Assembly: GCA_015067725.1 (NCBI GenBank)
Contig: SVLX01000011.1
Coordinates: 1-64,000 of the forward strand
Reading direction: 5' to 3'
DNA length: 64,000 bases
From: Oscillospiraceae bacterium
Lineage (GTDB): Bacteria; Bacillota; Clostridia; Oscillospirales; Oscillospiraceae
Below are positions 27,620 to 35,703 of the stretch, in pieces. The notes under the pieces are model-generated. The model had not been told where the DNA came from. It saw only the letters and a list, made by a program, of their open reading frames with translations, and ran no database searches. The position numbers and the translations under genes were made by a program. Every line of letters starts with the position of its first letter. Positions within the stretch are counted from its first letter, which is position 1.

Positions 27620-27645
27620 GACGGAACCGATGGGGTATTGGTTGC
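27620..27645 (-). promoter_or_regulatory. Candidate ECF-type autoregulatory promoter
   Basis: On the minus strand, GCAACC (27645-27640) and CGTC (27623-27620) are 16 bases apart, the AAC-N16-CGTC pattern of many ECF sigma promoters. The start codon is about 33 bases further. No vegetative promoter of similar quality is seen. Confidence 0.5.
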
Positions 27646-27667
27646 GGTGGGGGGAGAAAAATTTTGG

Positions 27668-28501
27668 TTAAGCCTTGTCCAGATGGACATTGAGGTGGGG
27701 ATAAGTCATAATGACACCGGCCTCGTCAAATTCCTTGCGAATATTCTCGTTAATTGCGAAATAGGCATCCCAGTAGTCTTCGGCGGCGGTCCAGACCCGC
27801 AGAACATAGGTGATGGCACTGTCGCCATAGGTCTGGATTCCCACAAAGGGTTCGGGGGTAAAGAGGGTCTGGGGGACGTTGGCTGCCCGGAACAGAGCCT
27901 TCTTCACGGCTTCCGTTGAACTGGTATAGGAGGCGGAGACGGTGATGTCCACCCGGCGGTTTTTGGCGGTGGAGTAGTTGGTGATTTCGGCGGTGGAGGC
28001 GATGGAGTTGGGGATGGAGATAATCTTGTTGTCGGGGGTCATCAGCTTGGTATAGGCCAGACCGACCTCATGTACAGTGCCACTCTGCCCGCCGATATCC
28101 ACATAGTCGCCGGACTTGAAGGGGTGGGTGGACAGCAGGGTGATGCCACCGACCAGATTGGTCAGCGCACCCTGAACGGCCAGGGACAGTGCCAGGGATA
28201 CCACACTCAAAATGGCCACCAGACTGGTCACATCCACGCCCAGACCGGAGACGACCACCAGCACCAAAATGGCATACAGCAGAATCCGCATACCGCCCCG
28301 GAGCATACCATAGGCGGCTTTCTCCAGCTTGGAGCGCTCCAGGGATTTTTCAAACAGCTTCATGGCCAGCCGGATAACGACCAGACCAATGACCAGGGTG
28401 AGGACGGCGGGGACCAGCTTGCCCAAAGTCAGGGACTTAAAGAAGCTGGCCACAGTACCGGAGGACGCGGATGCGCCCAAAATGTCAGTGAGATAATGCA
28501 T
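27668..28501 (-). CDS. mscS: Small-conductance mechanosensitive channel, MscS family
   Basis: The 277-residue membrane protein opens under membrane tension and protects against hypo-osmotic shock. It has three membrane segments; the pore helix is the Ala/Gly/Ser-rich SLALSLAVQGALTNLVGGI near residues 105-125. The beta domain follows (PFKSGDYVDIGGQSGTVHEVGL), then the C-terminal cage. It is complete relative to the 286-residue E. coli MscS. It has its own promoter. Confidence 0.94.
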   Translation of the reverse strand: MHYLTDILGASASSGTVASFFKSLTLGKLVPAVLTLVIGLVVIRLAMKLFEKSLERSKLEKAAYGMLRGGMRILLYAILVLVVVSGLGVDVTSLVAILSVVSLALSLAVQGALTNLVGGITLLSTHPFKSGDYVDIGGQSGTVHEVGLAYTKLMTPDNKIISIPNSIASTAEITNYSTAKNRRVDITVSASYTSSTEAVKKALFRAANVPQTLFTPEPFVGIQTYGDSAITYVLRVWTAAEDYWDAYFAINENIRKEFDEAGVIMTYPHLNVHLDKA

Positions 28502-28532
28502 AGAATTTCCTCCGTTTCTTTAATCTGTGGTT

Positions 28533-28561
28533 ATTATAGCCCAGAATATCCGGTTTTGCAA
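28533..28561 (-). promoter_or_regulatory. Promoter of mscS
   Basis: On the minus strand, TTGCAA (28561-28556) and TATAAT (28538-28533), 17 bases apart, 32 bases before the start. Confidence 0.75.
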
Positions 28562-28632
28562 GAGGATTACGGCGAGGAGGAGGAAGAAACAAAAGTTTTT
28601 GGAGGAATTTGAGAAATTTGAAAAAAAGGGCA

Positions 28633-28661
28633 TTGAAATTCACTGGGGCTTCATGTATAAT
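28633..28661 (+). promoter_or_regulatory. Promoter of the EF-G paralogue gene
   Basis: TTGAAA (28633-28638) and TATAAT (28656-28661), 17 bases apart. Confidence 0.75.
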
Positions 28662-28737
28662 AGGAAACGGTGCGGTTCAAGTTCCGCCCAATTGCGCATG
28701 TTAACGGGGAATTCCCCGTGGAAGGAGAAATAATTCT

Positions 28738-30786
28738 ATGTATACTGCTAAGGACATCCGTAATATCTGCCTGCTGGGCCATGGCGGCGACGGCAAATCC
28801 GCTCTTGCTGAGAGCATGCTGTTCCTGACCAAGGGCACTGATCGCCTGGGCAAGCGCGCCGACGGCAACACCGTCAGTGACTTTGACCCCGAAGAGATCA
28901 AGCGCGGATATTCTATCTCTACCGCCGTTCTGCCGGTTGAATATCGCAAGTGCAAGATCAACGTCCTGGATAACCCCGGCTACTTCGACTTCGCCGGTGA
29001 GATCGCTCAGTCTCTGCGGGTCGTTGACTCCGGCCTGATCTGCCTGACTGCCAAGGGCGGCATCGCTGTCGGCACCGAGAAGTCCTGGGACTATCTGGAA
29101 TCCGCCGGTATGCCCGCCATGTTCTATATCTCCAAGATGGACGAAGACCATGCCGACTTCTTTAAGGTTCTCGAAGCCCTGCAGAATGACTATGGCACCG
29201 GTGTTGTTCCCTTTAACTTCCCCATCATGTCCGGTGAGAAGGTTCTGGGCATTGTCGATGTGATGCATGAGAAGGCTTTCAAGGCCGACGGCAGCGCCAT
29301 GGATGTCCCCGCCGACTGTGCGGATCAGCTGGAAGAGTACCGCCATGCCATCAGCGAGGCCGTCGCCGAAACCGACGAAGAGCTGCTGGAGAAGTTCCTG
29401 ATGGAAGAGCCCTTCACTCCCGAAGAGCTGATGAATGGTGTCCGCACCGCCATCAACACCAGATCCCTGTTCCCCGTGTTCTGCGGCTGCGCCATGAATG
29501 GTCTGGGCACATTGAACCTGCTGGACAACCTGATTGAGTTCGCCCCCAACCCCCTGGAAGGCAAGCCCATGGCTACCGAGGATGGCGAAGTGAAGCTGGA
29601 TCCCAACGGCGCTCCCGCTGTGTTCGTCTTCAAGACCATCATCGACCAGTACGGCAAGAACTCTTATTTCAAGGTCATTTCCGGTGACGCCACCTCTGAC
29701 CTGGCTCTGGCCAACTTCCGTGCCGGCACCACCGAAAAGCTGGGCCGCCTGTTCCTGCCCAAGGGCAAGAAGACCACGGAAACCGCTCAGATCGCCTGCG
29801 GCGATATCGGCGTGGTCAGCAAGCTGACTTCCGTCCGTACCGGTGATACTCTGGGTACCGCCGGCAAGACCGCTCCTCTGGCCCCCACCGCTTATGCCAA
29901 CCCCTGCTATCGCATGGCTGTCTATGCCAAGGTCAAGGGTCAGGAAGATAAGGTCGCCAACGGCCTGAGCAAGCTGAATGAAGAAGATTGCTCCTTCAAC
30001 TACAGCACCAATGCCGAGACCAAGGAACTGGTCATCGCCGGTGTTGGCGATATCCATCTGGATGTCATCTGCTCCAAGCTGAAGTCCAAGTACAATGTCG
30101 AGGCTGAGCTCCGTCCCGCCAAGATCGCTTACCGTGAGACCATCAAGAAGAAGGTCGAAGTTCACGGCCGTCACAAGAAGCAGTCCGGTGGCCATGGCCA
30201 GTTCGGTGACGTTTACATCCGCTTTGAGCGTCAGGAAGAGTCCGAAGAGATGATCTTCGCCGATGAGACCGTGGGCGGCTGCGTGCCCAAGAACTTCATC
30301 CCCTCCGTTGAGAAGGGTCTGCGCAACTGCGTGAAGAAGGGTGTTCTGGCCGGTTACCCCGTGGTCTTCCTGAAGGCCGTTCTGTACTTCGGTTCTTACC
30401 ACGCCGTTGACTCCTCCGATATGGCTTTCCAGACTGCCGCCAGCATCGCTTATAAGGACGGTCTGCCCGGTGCCGCTCCCACTCTGCTGGAGCCCATCTC
30501 CGAGCTGAAGGTTTATATCCCCGAGTCCAACATGGGCGACATCGTCGGCGACCTGAACAAGCGCCGCGGTCGTGTCATGGGCATGAACCCCGATCCCAAG
30601 CATCGTGGCTGGTCCATCGTTGAGGCCGAAGTGCCCACCGGTGAGATGTCCTCCTATGCCATCGACCTGCGCGCCATGACTCAGGGCCGTGGTTCCTTCG
30701 AGCTCAACTTCATCCGTTACGAAGAAGTTCCTCAGGCCAACCAGCCCAAGATCATTGCCGACGCCAAGAAGGACGAGGAAGCCTAA
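28738..30786 (+). CDS. Elongation factor G paralogue (EF-G-like GTPase)
   Basis: This 682-residue translational GTPase has EF-G domain order: G domain (GHGGDGKS, residues 14-21; RGYSIST; SKMD for the usual NKMD), domain II, III, IV (GRHKKQSGGHGQFGDV) and V. The DTPGHVDF box reads DNPGYFDF, so the catalytic His is Tyr82. This places it in the EF-G-like group that occurs beside canonical EF-G in many Clostridia, and whose job (translocation, recycling or regulation) I cannot state. AAGGAG precedes ATG 28738. Codon bias is extreme, which suggests high expression and creates a long antisense frame. Confidence 0.92.
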   Translation: MYTAKDIRNICLLGHGGDGKSALAESMLFLTKGTDRLGKRADGNTVSDFDPEEIKRGYSISTAVLPVEYRKCKINVLDNPGYFDFAGEIAQSLRVVDSGLICLTAKGGIAVGTEKSWDYLESAGMPAMFYISKMDEDHADFFKVLEALQNDYGTGVVPFNFPIMSGEKVLGIVDVMHEKAFKADGSAMDVPADCADQLEEYRHAISEAVAETDEELLEKFLMEEPFTPEELMNGVRTAINTRSLFPVFCGCAMNGLGTLNLLDNLIEFAPNPLEGKPMATEDGEVKLDPNGAPAVFVFKTIIDQYGKNSYFKVISGDATSDLALANFRAGTTEKLGRLFLPKGKKTTETAQIACGDIGVVSKLTSVRTGDTLGTAGKTAPLAPTAYANPCYRMAVYAKVKGQEDKVANGLSKLNEEDCSFNYSTNAETKELVIAGVGDIHLDVICSKLKSKYNVEAELRPAKIAYRETIKKKVEVHGRHKKQSGGHGQFGDVYIRFERQEESEEMIFADETVGGCVPKNFIPSVEKGLRNCVKKGVLAGYPVVFLKAVLYFGSYHAVDSSDMAFQTAASIAYKDGLPGAAPTLLEPISELKVYIPESNMGDIVGDLNKRRGRVMGMNPDPKHRGWSIVEAEVPTGEMSSYAIDLRAMTQGRGSFELNFIRYEEVPQANQPKIIADAKKDEEA

Positions 30787-30800
30787 GTTTATCATTCTCC

Positions 30801-30839
30801 ATCCGCACCCATGGTTTTTTACTGTGGGTGCGGATTTTT
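30801..30839 (+). terminator. Terminator of the EF-G paralogue gene
   Basis: ATCCGCACCCA (30801-30811) pairs with TGGGTGCGGAT (30825-30835), followed by five T. Confidence 0.88.
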
Positions 30840-31107
30840 GAGAAAAAGGAAGTCGGGTATGTTGCCCAGACGGTCCGCTTTGAACCGGCAGATGAAAAAC
30901 CGGTTGCGCAAGCGGACACAAGGCACTGCAGTTTCGGTTGAGGTAATTTCCGGAAAGGAATGATATGTTGACAAATGCTGCGCAGGAAAAACGGCAAACC
31001 GGTAGTTTTTGCTTATGCAAAATGCCAAATGACCCCGCCTTGTGCCCACCCTCAGGAAAAAACCACAAAATATCCGGGAAAAATGTGGGTTTTTCCGAAA
31101 ATAACAT

Positions 31108-31136
31108 TTGACAAACTGACCGAAATCTCTTATAAT
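31108..31136 (+). promoter_or_regulatory. Consensus promoter of DUF177-rpmF
   Basis: TTGACA (31108-31113), 17 bases, TATAAT (31131-31136): a perfect vegetative consensus. Confidence 0.9.
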
Positions 31137-31168
31137 AACTTCTGCACGACTGCGAGGAAGGGATAAGT

Positions 31169-31672
31169 ATGCTACTTGGACTGTCAAAGATCATAGACTG
31201 CCCGGGGGCCGAGGTGCCCTTCACGAACAGCGTAGATCTGCGCGATCTTCGCTTTGGCAATTGCTTCCCGGTGACTGAGCCGGTTGAGGCCAGCGGTACG
31301 GTTCGGAATACCGCCGGCGTCATGGTGCTGAAGGGTTCTCTCACGACCCGGCTTCATGGCGTCTGCGACCGGTGTGCCCGGGAATTCCAGCGGGACTTGC
31401 TGCTCCCCATGGAGGCCGTTCTGGTGACGGAGCTGTCTGACGAAGATAACGAAGATGAGTGGGTCTTCCAATTGGAAGGCGACAGTGCGGACTTGGATGA
31501 CATTATGACCACAACGCTGGTCCTCAATATGGATTCCAAGCTTCTGTGTGAGCCCAATTGTAAGGGTCTGTGTTGCCGGTGCGGCGCAAACCTCAATGAC
31601 GGCCCCTGCAACTGCGAGCCCGAAATGGATCCCCGTTTTGCTGCTTTAAAGCAGCTTCTCAAAGATAAATAA
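31169..31672 (+). CDS. DUF177 (YceD) family protein
   Basis: The 167-residue protein has the DUF177 features: GVCDRCARE in the centre, with a C-x2-C pair, an acidic stretch, and the C-terminal NCKGLCCRCGANLNDGPCNC zinc-type cluster followed by DPRFAALKQLL. Members of the family occur next to rpmF across bacteria and have been linked to 23S rRNA accumulation (YceD in E. coli). It shares a strong promoter with rpmF, 44 bases upstream of it. Confidence 0.92.
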   Translation: MLLGLSKIIDCPGAEVPFTNSVDLRDLRFGNCFPVTEPVEASGTVRNTAGVMVLKGSLTTRLHGVCDRCAREFQRDLLLPMEAVLVTELSDEDNEDEWVFQLEGDSADLDDIMTTTLVLNMDSKLLCEPNCKGLCCRCGANLNDGPCNCEPEMDPRFAALKQLLKDK

Positions 31673-31716
31673 TTTTGACGCTGTGAAAAGCAGTAATTAC
31701 CTAAGGAGGTGTCATC

Positions 31717-31902
31717 ATGGCTGTTCCTAAGCGTAAAGTTTCGAAGGCAAGACGTGACCGCCGTCGCGGCTCCAACTGGAAGCTGTCCGCTCCCGGTGTG
31801 GTTGCTTGCCCCAAGTGCGGCGAGCTCTGCCTGCCCCACAGAGCCTGCAAGGCTTGCGGTTATTACAATGGCCGTCAGGTCGTTGCTGTGGAGTCCAAGT
31901 AA
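31717..31902 (+). CDS. rpmF: 50S ribosomal protein L32
   Basis: The 61-residue protein starts AVPKRKVSKARRDRRRG, as in other L32 proteins, and has a zinc ribbon (CPKCGELCLPHRACKACGYY) of the C+ type. TAAGGAGGTG precedes the ATG. It is the second gene of the DUF177-rpmF operon and is followed by a strong terminator. Confidence 0.97.
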   Translation: MAVPKRKVSKARRDRRRGSNWKLSAPGVVACPKCGELCLPHRACKACGYYNGRQVVAVESK

Positions 31903-31922
31903 GAGACGAAGACGAGAAAATG

Positions 31923-31956
31923 AGAGGAAGGCCGACCTTTGCCTTCCTCTTTTTTC
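31923..31956 (+). terminator. Terminator of DUF177-rpmF
   Basis: AGAGGAAGGC (31923-31932) pairs with GCCTTCCTCT (31941-31950), followed by a run of T to 31956. Confidence 0.92.
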
Positions 31957-32034
31957 TATCCTGCTCAAATCTGTCAGGATGGGCGGGAAAAAGATGAAAT
32001 TTTGGTGAACTTTTCCGGCTTCGACGGTTTCTGC

Positions 32035-32063
32035 TTGACCTTCGGGCCGGTCTGTGCGATAAT
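32035..32063 (+). promoter_or_regulatory. Promoter of der-plsY-gpsA
   Basis: TTGACC (32035-32040) and GATAAT (32058-32063), 17 bases apart. Confidence 0.75.
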
Positions 32064-32103
32064 AGAAAGTACTCTGGAAAGTATTGACTAAGGAGGGATT
32101 CTT

Positions 32104-33432
32104 ATGCCGAAGCCTTTGGTGGCCATTATCGGCCGCCCCAATGTGGGCAAATCCATGCTCTTTAATAAATTGACCGGCCAGCGGACCGCCATCGTAGAGG
32201 ATACTCCCGGCGTGACCCGTGACCGAATCTATGGCCAGTGCGAGTGGCGCGGCCGTACCTTTGATTTAATGGATACCGGCGGTATTGAACCCGGTACCGA
32301 CAGTGCCATCCTTCAGTTCATGCGTCGTCAGGCGGAAATTGGTATTGAACTGGCAGACGCCATCATTATGGTGGTGGATGTTAAGGTGGGTCTGACCGCG
32401 GCGGACTCCGCTGTGGCCACCATCCTGCAAAGAGCCAAGAAGCCGGTTCTGCTGGCAGTGAACAAGTGCGACTCTGTGGGTGCGGTGAACCCGGATGTCT
32501 TTGAGTTCTATGCCCTGGGTCTGGGTGACCCGCTGGAGGTCTCTGCCGTCCATGGTCACGGTACCGGCGATTTGCTGGACTGGTGCGTGGATCAGTTCCC
32601 TGAGGACGCCTGGGAGGAAGAAGATGAATCCATCACTAAGGTGGCCATTGTGGGTAAGCCCAATGTAGGTAAGTCCAGTTTGCTGAATCAGATTCTGGGG
32701 GAAGAACGGGTCATCGTCTCTTCCGTGGCCGGTACAACCCGGGATGCCATCGACAGTTACTATGAAAATCAATATGGCAAATACTGCTTCATCGATACCG
32801 CCGGTATGCGCCGGAAGTCCCGGGTGGATGATGCCATTGAACGTTACAGCAATATGCGCTCCGTCAGTGCCATCGAGCGGGCAGATGTGTGCATTGTGAT
32901 GATCGATGCCACGGAAGGTGTCACGGAGCAGGACACCAAGATTGCCGGTCTTGTCCACGAGGCGGGTAAGGCGGTCATTATCGCCGTCAACAAGTGGGAC
33001 TTGGTGGAGAAGGAAACCAACACCATGCGGGATATGGAGCAGAAGGTCCGTCAGGATTTGAGCTTCATGCCCTATGCGCCGGTGGTCTTCCTGTCTGCCC
33101 TCACCGGCTCCCGGGTGGAGAAAATCTATGAAGTGGTCAACCAGGTGGCCCAGAGCAATTCCATGCGCATCACCACCGGCGCGCTCAACAGTGTTCTGGC
33201 AGATGCTACCTCCCGGGTGCAGCCCCCCACGGATAAGGGTCGCCGCCTGAAGATTTACTACATGACACAGGCCAGCGTGAAGCCGCCCCATTTCGTCATC
33301 TTCTGCAACGATTCCCGGCTGTTCCATTTCTCCTATCAGCGCTATCTGGAGAATCAGATTCGGGGCGTCTTCGGTCTGACCGGTACGCCGGTGCGCATCA
33401 CCATCCGGCAGAAGGGCGACAAGGAGGAATAA
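32104..33432 (+). CDS. der: Ribosome biogenesis GTPase Der (EngA)
   Basis: The 442-residue protein has two tandem GTPase domains (GRPNVGKS near residue 10 and GKPNVGKSS near 182, with NKCD and NKWD boxes) and a C-terminal KH-like domain, the unique Der layout. It helps mature the 50S subunit. It leads der-plsY-gpsA, with gaps or overlaps of a few bases, a conserved order in Firmicutes. TAAGGAGG precedes the ATG. Confidence 0.97.
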   Translation: MPKPLVAIIGRPNVGKSMLFNKLTGQRTAIVEDTPGVTRDRIYGQCEWRGRTFDLMDTGGIEPGTDSAILQFMRRQAEIGIELADAIIMVVDVKVGLTAADSAVATILQRAKKPVLLAVNKCDSVGAVNPDVFEFYALGLGDPLEVSAVHGHGTGDLLDWCVDQFPEDAWEEEDESITKVAIVGKPNVGKSSLLNQILGEERVIVSSVAGTTRDAIDSYYENQYGKYCFIDTAGMRRKSRVDDAIERYSNMRSVSAIERADVCIVMIDATEGVTEQDTKIAGLVHEAGKAVIIAVNKWDLVEKETNTMRDMEQKVRQDLSFMPYAPVVFLSALTGSRVEKIYEVVNQVAQSNSMRITTGALNSVLADATSRVQPPTDKGRRLKIYYMTQASVKPPHFVIFCNDSRLFHFSYQRYLENQIRGVFGLTGTPVRITIRQKGDKEE

Positions 33433-33435
33433 GCC

Positions 33436-34071
33436 ATGACAGGATTGGTTTGGCGGTGCATCGTGACTGCACTTGTGGCCTATTTTCTGGGTAACCTCAA
33501 TGGTGCCATCATCCTCTCCAGCCTGTTGGAAAAGGACGATGTGCGCACCCATGGCAGCGGTAACGCAGGTCTGACCAATTATGTTCGCTCCTATGGCTAC
33601 AGCCGGACGGGGCTGGTGATTCTCATCGATATGGGTAAGACTGTCCTGGCTTGCTTTACCGGTGGACTGCTGCTGGAGAGCTCCGGCTATTATCTGGAGG
33701 GCGTGGCGTTGGCTGGGCTCTTTGTTTCGCTTGGTCATGACCTGCCGGTGTTTCAGGGTTTCCGGGGTGGTAAGGGCATCCTCTGCGGTTGGGCTATTGC
33801 TATGGTGACCGACTGGCGTGTCGGTCTGGCGGTAATTGTCCTCTTTGCCCTGTGCGTTTTGCTGACCCGGTATGTGTCTCTGGGCTCTTGTCTGGCGGCT
33901 CTGGGCGTAGGTGTGGGGATGACCCTCAGTTGCCCGGGGCAGATTTGGGTTCTTGTCCCGTTGTGGCTCACGGTGTTCCTGGCGCTGTTTATGCACCGGG
34001 GCAACATCAAGCGGCTGCTGCAGGGCAATGAGCGGAAGATTTCTTTCCATCATAAGGAGGAAAAGCAATGA
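33436..34071 (+). CDS. plsY: Acyl-phosphate:glycerol-3-phosphate acyltransferase PlsY
   Basis: PlsY adds the first acyl chain to glycerol 3-phosphate from acyl phosphate. The 211-residue membrane protein has the three loop motifs: GSGNAGLTNYVRSYG (motif 1), a GHDLPVFQGFRGGKGI block (motif 2) and an NIKRLLQGNERK motif 3. It is flanked by gpsA, which supplies its substrate; the two overlap by 4 bases. Start ATG 33436 lies 4 bases after the der stop with AGGAGG upstream. Confidence 0.96.
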   Translation: MTGLVWRCIVTALVAYFLGNLNGAIILSSLLEKDDVRTHGSGNAGLTNYVRSYGYSRTGLVILIDMGKTVLACFTGGLLLESSGYYLEGVALAGLFVSLGHDLPVFQGFRGGKGILCGWAIAMVTDWRVGLAVIVLFALCVLLTRYVSLGSCLAALGVGVGMTLSCPGQIWVLVPLWLTVFLALFMHRGNIKRLLQGNERKISFHHKEEKQ

Positions 34072-35075
34072 ATATCACTGTGGCTGTCAGTGGCGGCTGG
34101 GGTACGGCTCTGGCCATTCACTTGTGTAAAAATGGTCATCAGGTGACCCTTTGGTCCGGCTTTGCGGAGGAGGCGGCTATGCTCCGGCAGAAGCGGGAGA
34201 ATCCCCTGCTCCCCGGGGTGACCCTTCCTGATGCACTGGAGATTACCAGTGACCCCGCCTGCATTTCCGGGCAGGATTTGGTGGTACTGGCTTCGCCTTC
34301 CTTCCCGTACCGCAATGTCTGCCGTACCCTGAAGCCTTACCTGACGGAGAATACCTGTCTGGTCTCCGTGACCAAGGGCATTGAGTCTGAGAGTCTCCTG
34401 CGCTTAAGTCAGGTGGCGGAGCAGGAGTTGGGGCGCACTGTGGCTGTCCTCTCCGGTCCCAGTCATGCCGAAGAAGTGGCCAGAGGCATTCCCACCGGTT
34501 GTGTGGCCGCCTGCCCGGATTTGCGGCAGGCAGAGCTGGTGCAGCAGGTTTTCATGTCCGAAAACTTCCGGGTCTATGTGAATCCCGATGTGGTGGGCGT
34601 GGAGCTGGGCGCCGCCCTGAAGAATGTCATCGCCCTGTGCGCCGGTATCTCCGACGGCATGGGCTTTGGCGACAACACCAAGGCTATGCTCATGACCCGG
34701 GGTCTGACGGAAATGGCCCGGCTGGGCATGACCATGGGGGCGAAGAAAGAGACATTTGCCGGACTTGCGGGCATTGGCGATTTGATTGTCACCTGCACCT
34801 CCATGCACTCCCGGAATCGCCGGGCCGGTATTCTCATCGGTCAGGGCATTGAGCCCATGGAGGCTATGCGCCAGGTGGGTGCCGTGGTGGAGGGCTACTA
34901 TGCCGCCGGGTCTGCCTATGCTCTGGCGCAGAAGATGGGCGCGGATATGCCCATTGTCCGGGCGGCTTATGCGGTACTCTATGAGGGCGCGGATGTTAAG
35001 TCCACCGTGGGTGAGTTGTTGCACCGGTCCTGCCGGTCTGAGGTGGAAGATGCCGGGTGGGAGACTCAGGTCTGA
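34068..35075 (+). CDS. gpsA: Glycerol-3-phosphate dehydrogenase [NAD(P)+]
   Basis: GpsA reduces dihydroxyacetone phosphate to glycerol 3-phosphate. The 335-residue protein has the family blocks VLSGPSHAEEVARG, VGVELGAALKNVIALCAGISDG and AGIGDLIVTCTS, with the catalytic Lys in the second. The N-terminal nucleotide loop reads VSGGWGTALA where GxGxWG is usual, so the first glycine is Val. It overlaps plsY by 4 bases and is followed by a terminator. It supplies plsY. Confidence 0.95.
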   Translation: MNITVAVSGGWGTALAIHLCKNGHQVTLWSGFAEEAAMLRQKRENPLLPGVTLPDALEITSDPACISGQDLVVLASPSFPYRNVCRTLKPYLTENTCLVSVTKGIESESLLRLSQVAEQELGRTVAVLSGPSHAEEVARGIPTGCVAACPDLRQAELVQQVFMSENFRVYVNPDVVGVELGAALKNVIALCAGISDGMGFGDNTKAMLMTRGLTEMARLGMTMGAKKETFAGLAGIGDLIVTCTSMHSRNRRAGILIGQGIEPMEAMRQVGAVVEGYYAAGSAYALAQKMGADMPIVRAAYAVLYEGADVKSTVGELLHRSCRSEVEDAGWETQV

Positions 35076-35087
35076 TGCCCGGCGATA

Positions 35088-35098
35088 ACCAAACGGTA
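35088..35098. promoter_or_regulatory. AACCAAACGGT motif after gpsA
   Basis: This 11-mer (ACC-N4-GGT dyad) also occurs at 49228-49238 and, as ACCAAACGGT, at 49282-49291 around the promoter of an XRE gene. A chance match of this length is possible, so I give it low weight. Confidence 0.2.
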
Positions 35099-35110
35099 TA
35101 GAAGAATCAA

Positions 35111-35147
35111 AGGGTCTGCGTAACGCCATTGGACGCAGACCCTTTTT
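35111..35147 (+). terminator. Terminator of der-plsY-gpsA
   Basis: AGGGTCTGCGT (35111-35121) pairs with ACGCAGACCCT (35133-35143), followed by TTTTT. Confidence 0.93.
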
Positions 35148-35182
35148 GCGCTTTGGTACACCGGGGACAAAAAATTATGCTG

Positions 35183-35266
35183 ATTGCGACAGATTATATG
35201 TAAATTGCGACAAATGATACGGTATACATCATATCATGTCGCCTTGCACATATCAAGCGTCGCAAT
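35183..35266. promoter_or_regulatory. Four-site operator array upstream of XRE gene
   Basis: ATTGCGACA occurs at 35183-35191 and 35204-35212 (21 bases apart). Its reverse complement TGTCGCAAT occurs as TGTCGCCTT at 35237-35245 and CGTCGCAAT at 35258-35266 (again 21 apart). Two direct pairs thus face each other, on the same helical face, just before the -35 of the XRE gene. Confidence 0.6.
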
Positions 35267-35274
35267 GCACACAA

Positions 35275-35303
35275 TTTATCGTTTCTTCGGTTTTCGGTAT
35301 AAT
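35275..35303 (+). promoter_or_regulatory. Promoter of the small XRE gene
   Basis: TTTATC (35275-35280), 17 bases, TATAAT (35298-35303), directly downstream of the operator array. Confidence 0.6.
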
Positions 35304-35320
35304 ATTCAGGGGTGGTTGCA

Positions 35321-35578
35321 ATGACGGAAGCCAACGAAAAGAAATTTGACAATATCGAGAGATACCGTGACCTGGGGTGCGCAATTTCCTATTACCGCAA
35401 GCGCAAAGGGTTGACCCAGGAACAGGTTGCCGAACAAGTGGGCATCAGCAGACAGCATATGGGTGCCATCGAAGCCCCCAATATGGTCAGAGCCATTTCT
35501 CTGGAGGTGCTGTTCAACATTGCGACGGTACTGGAAATCGAGCCATATCTGTTATTGAAGTTCTCTCCGGAGAAATAA
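35321..35578 (+). CDS. Small XRE-family HTH regulator
   Basis: The 85-residue protein is one helix-turn-helix domain (CAISYYRKRKGLTQEQVAEQVGISRQHMGAIE). I use ATG 35321; a GTG three codons earlier is possible. The ribosome site (GGGGTGG) is weak. It stands alone with a promoter and a striking four-site operator array upstream, so autoregulation is likely. Confidence 0.85.
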   Translation: MTEANEKKFDNIERYRDLGCAISYYRKRKGLTQEQVAEQVGISRQHMGAIEAPNMVRAISLEVLFNIATVLEIEPYLLLKFSPEK

Positions 35579-35654
35579 GAAAGGGCATACCCGGAAAAAA
35601 CAGACACTTTGCAGAGCAGTCGTCCTGTTTTGCTCCCCATCAAAGCATAAAAAC

Positions 35655-35694
35655 CGCACCGGACACAGGGAATCCCCCATGCCCGGTGCGTTTT
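35655..35694. terminator. Terminator between XRE gene and ychF
   Basis: CGCACCGG (35655-35662) pairs with CCGGTGCG (35683-35690), with AAAACC before and TTTT after, serving both converging genes. Confidence 0.7.
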
Positions 35695-35703
35695 CTTATT
35701 CCA

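Larger units (their letters stand above)
30787..31168. other. Gene-free stretch between EF-G paralogue and DUF177 gene
   Basis: It holds a terminator (30801-30839), a two-part hairpin (30873-30917: GTCCGCTT/AAGCGGAC outside, AACCGG/CCGGTT inside) of unknown role, and the DUF177-rpmF promoter. I see no gene. Confidence 0.6.

Noticed and set aside
28651..31344. An 897-codon open frame opposite the EF-G paralogue
   Set aside because: The plus strand encodes a complete EF-G-like protein. The antisense frame is an effect of its strong codon bias and has no family match or ribosome site.
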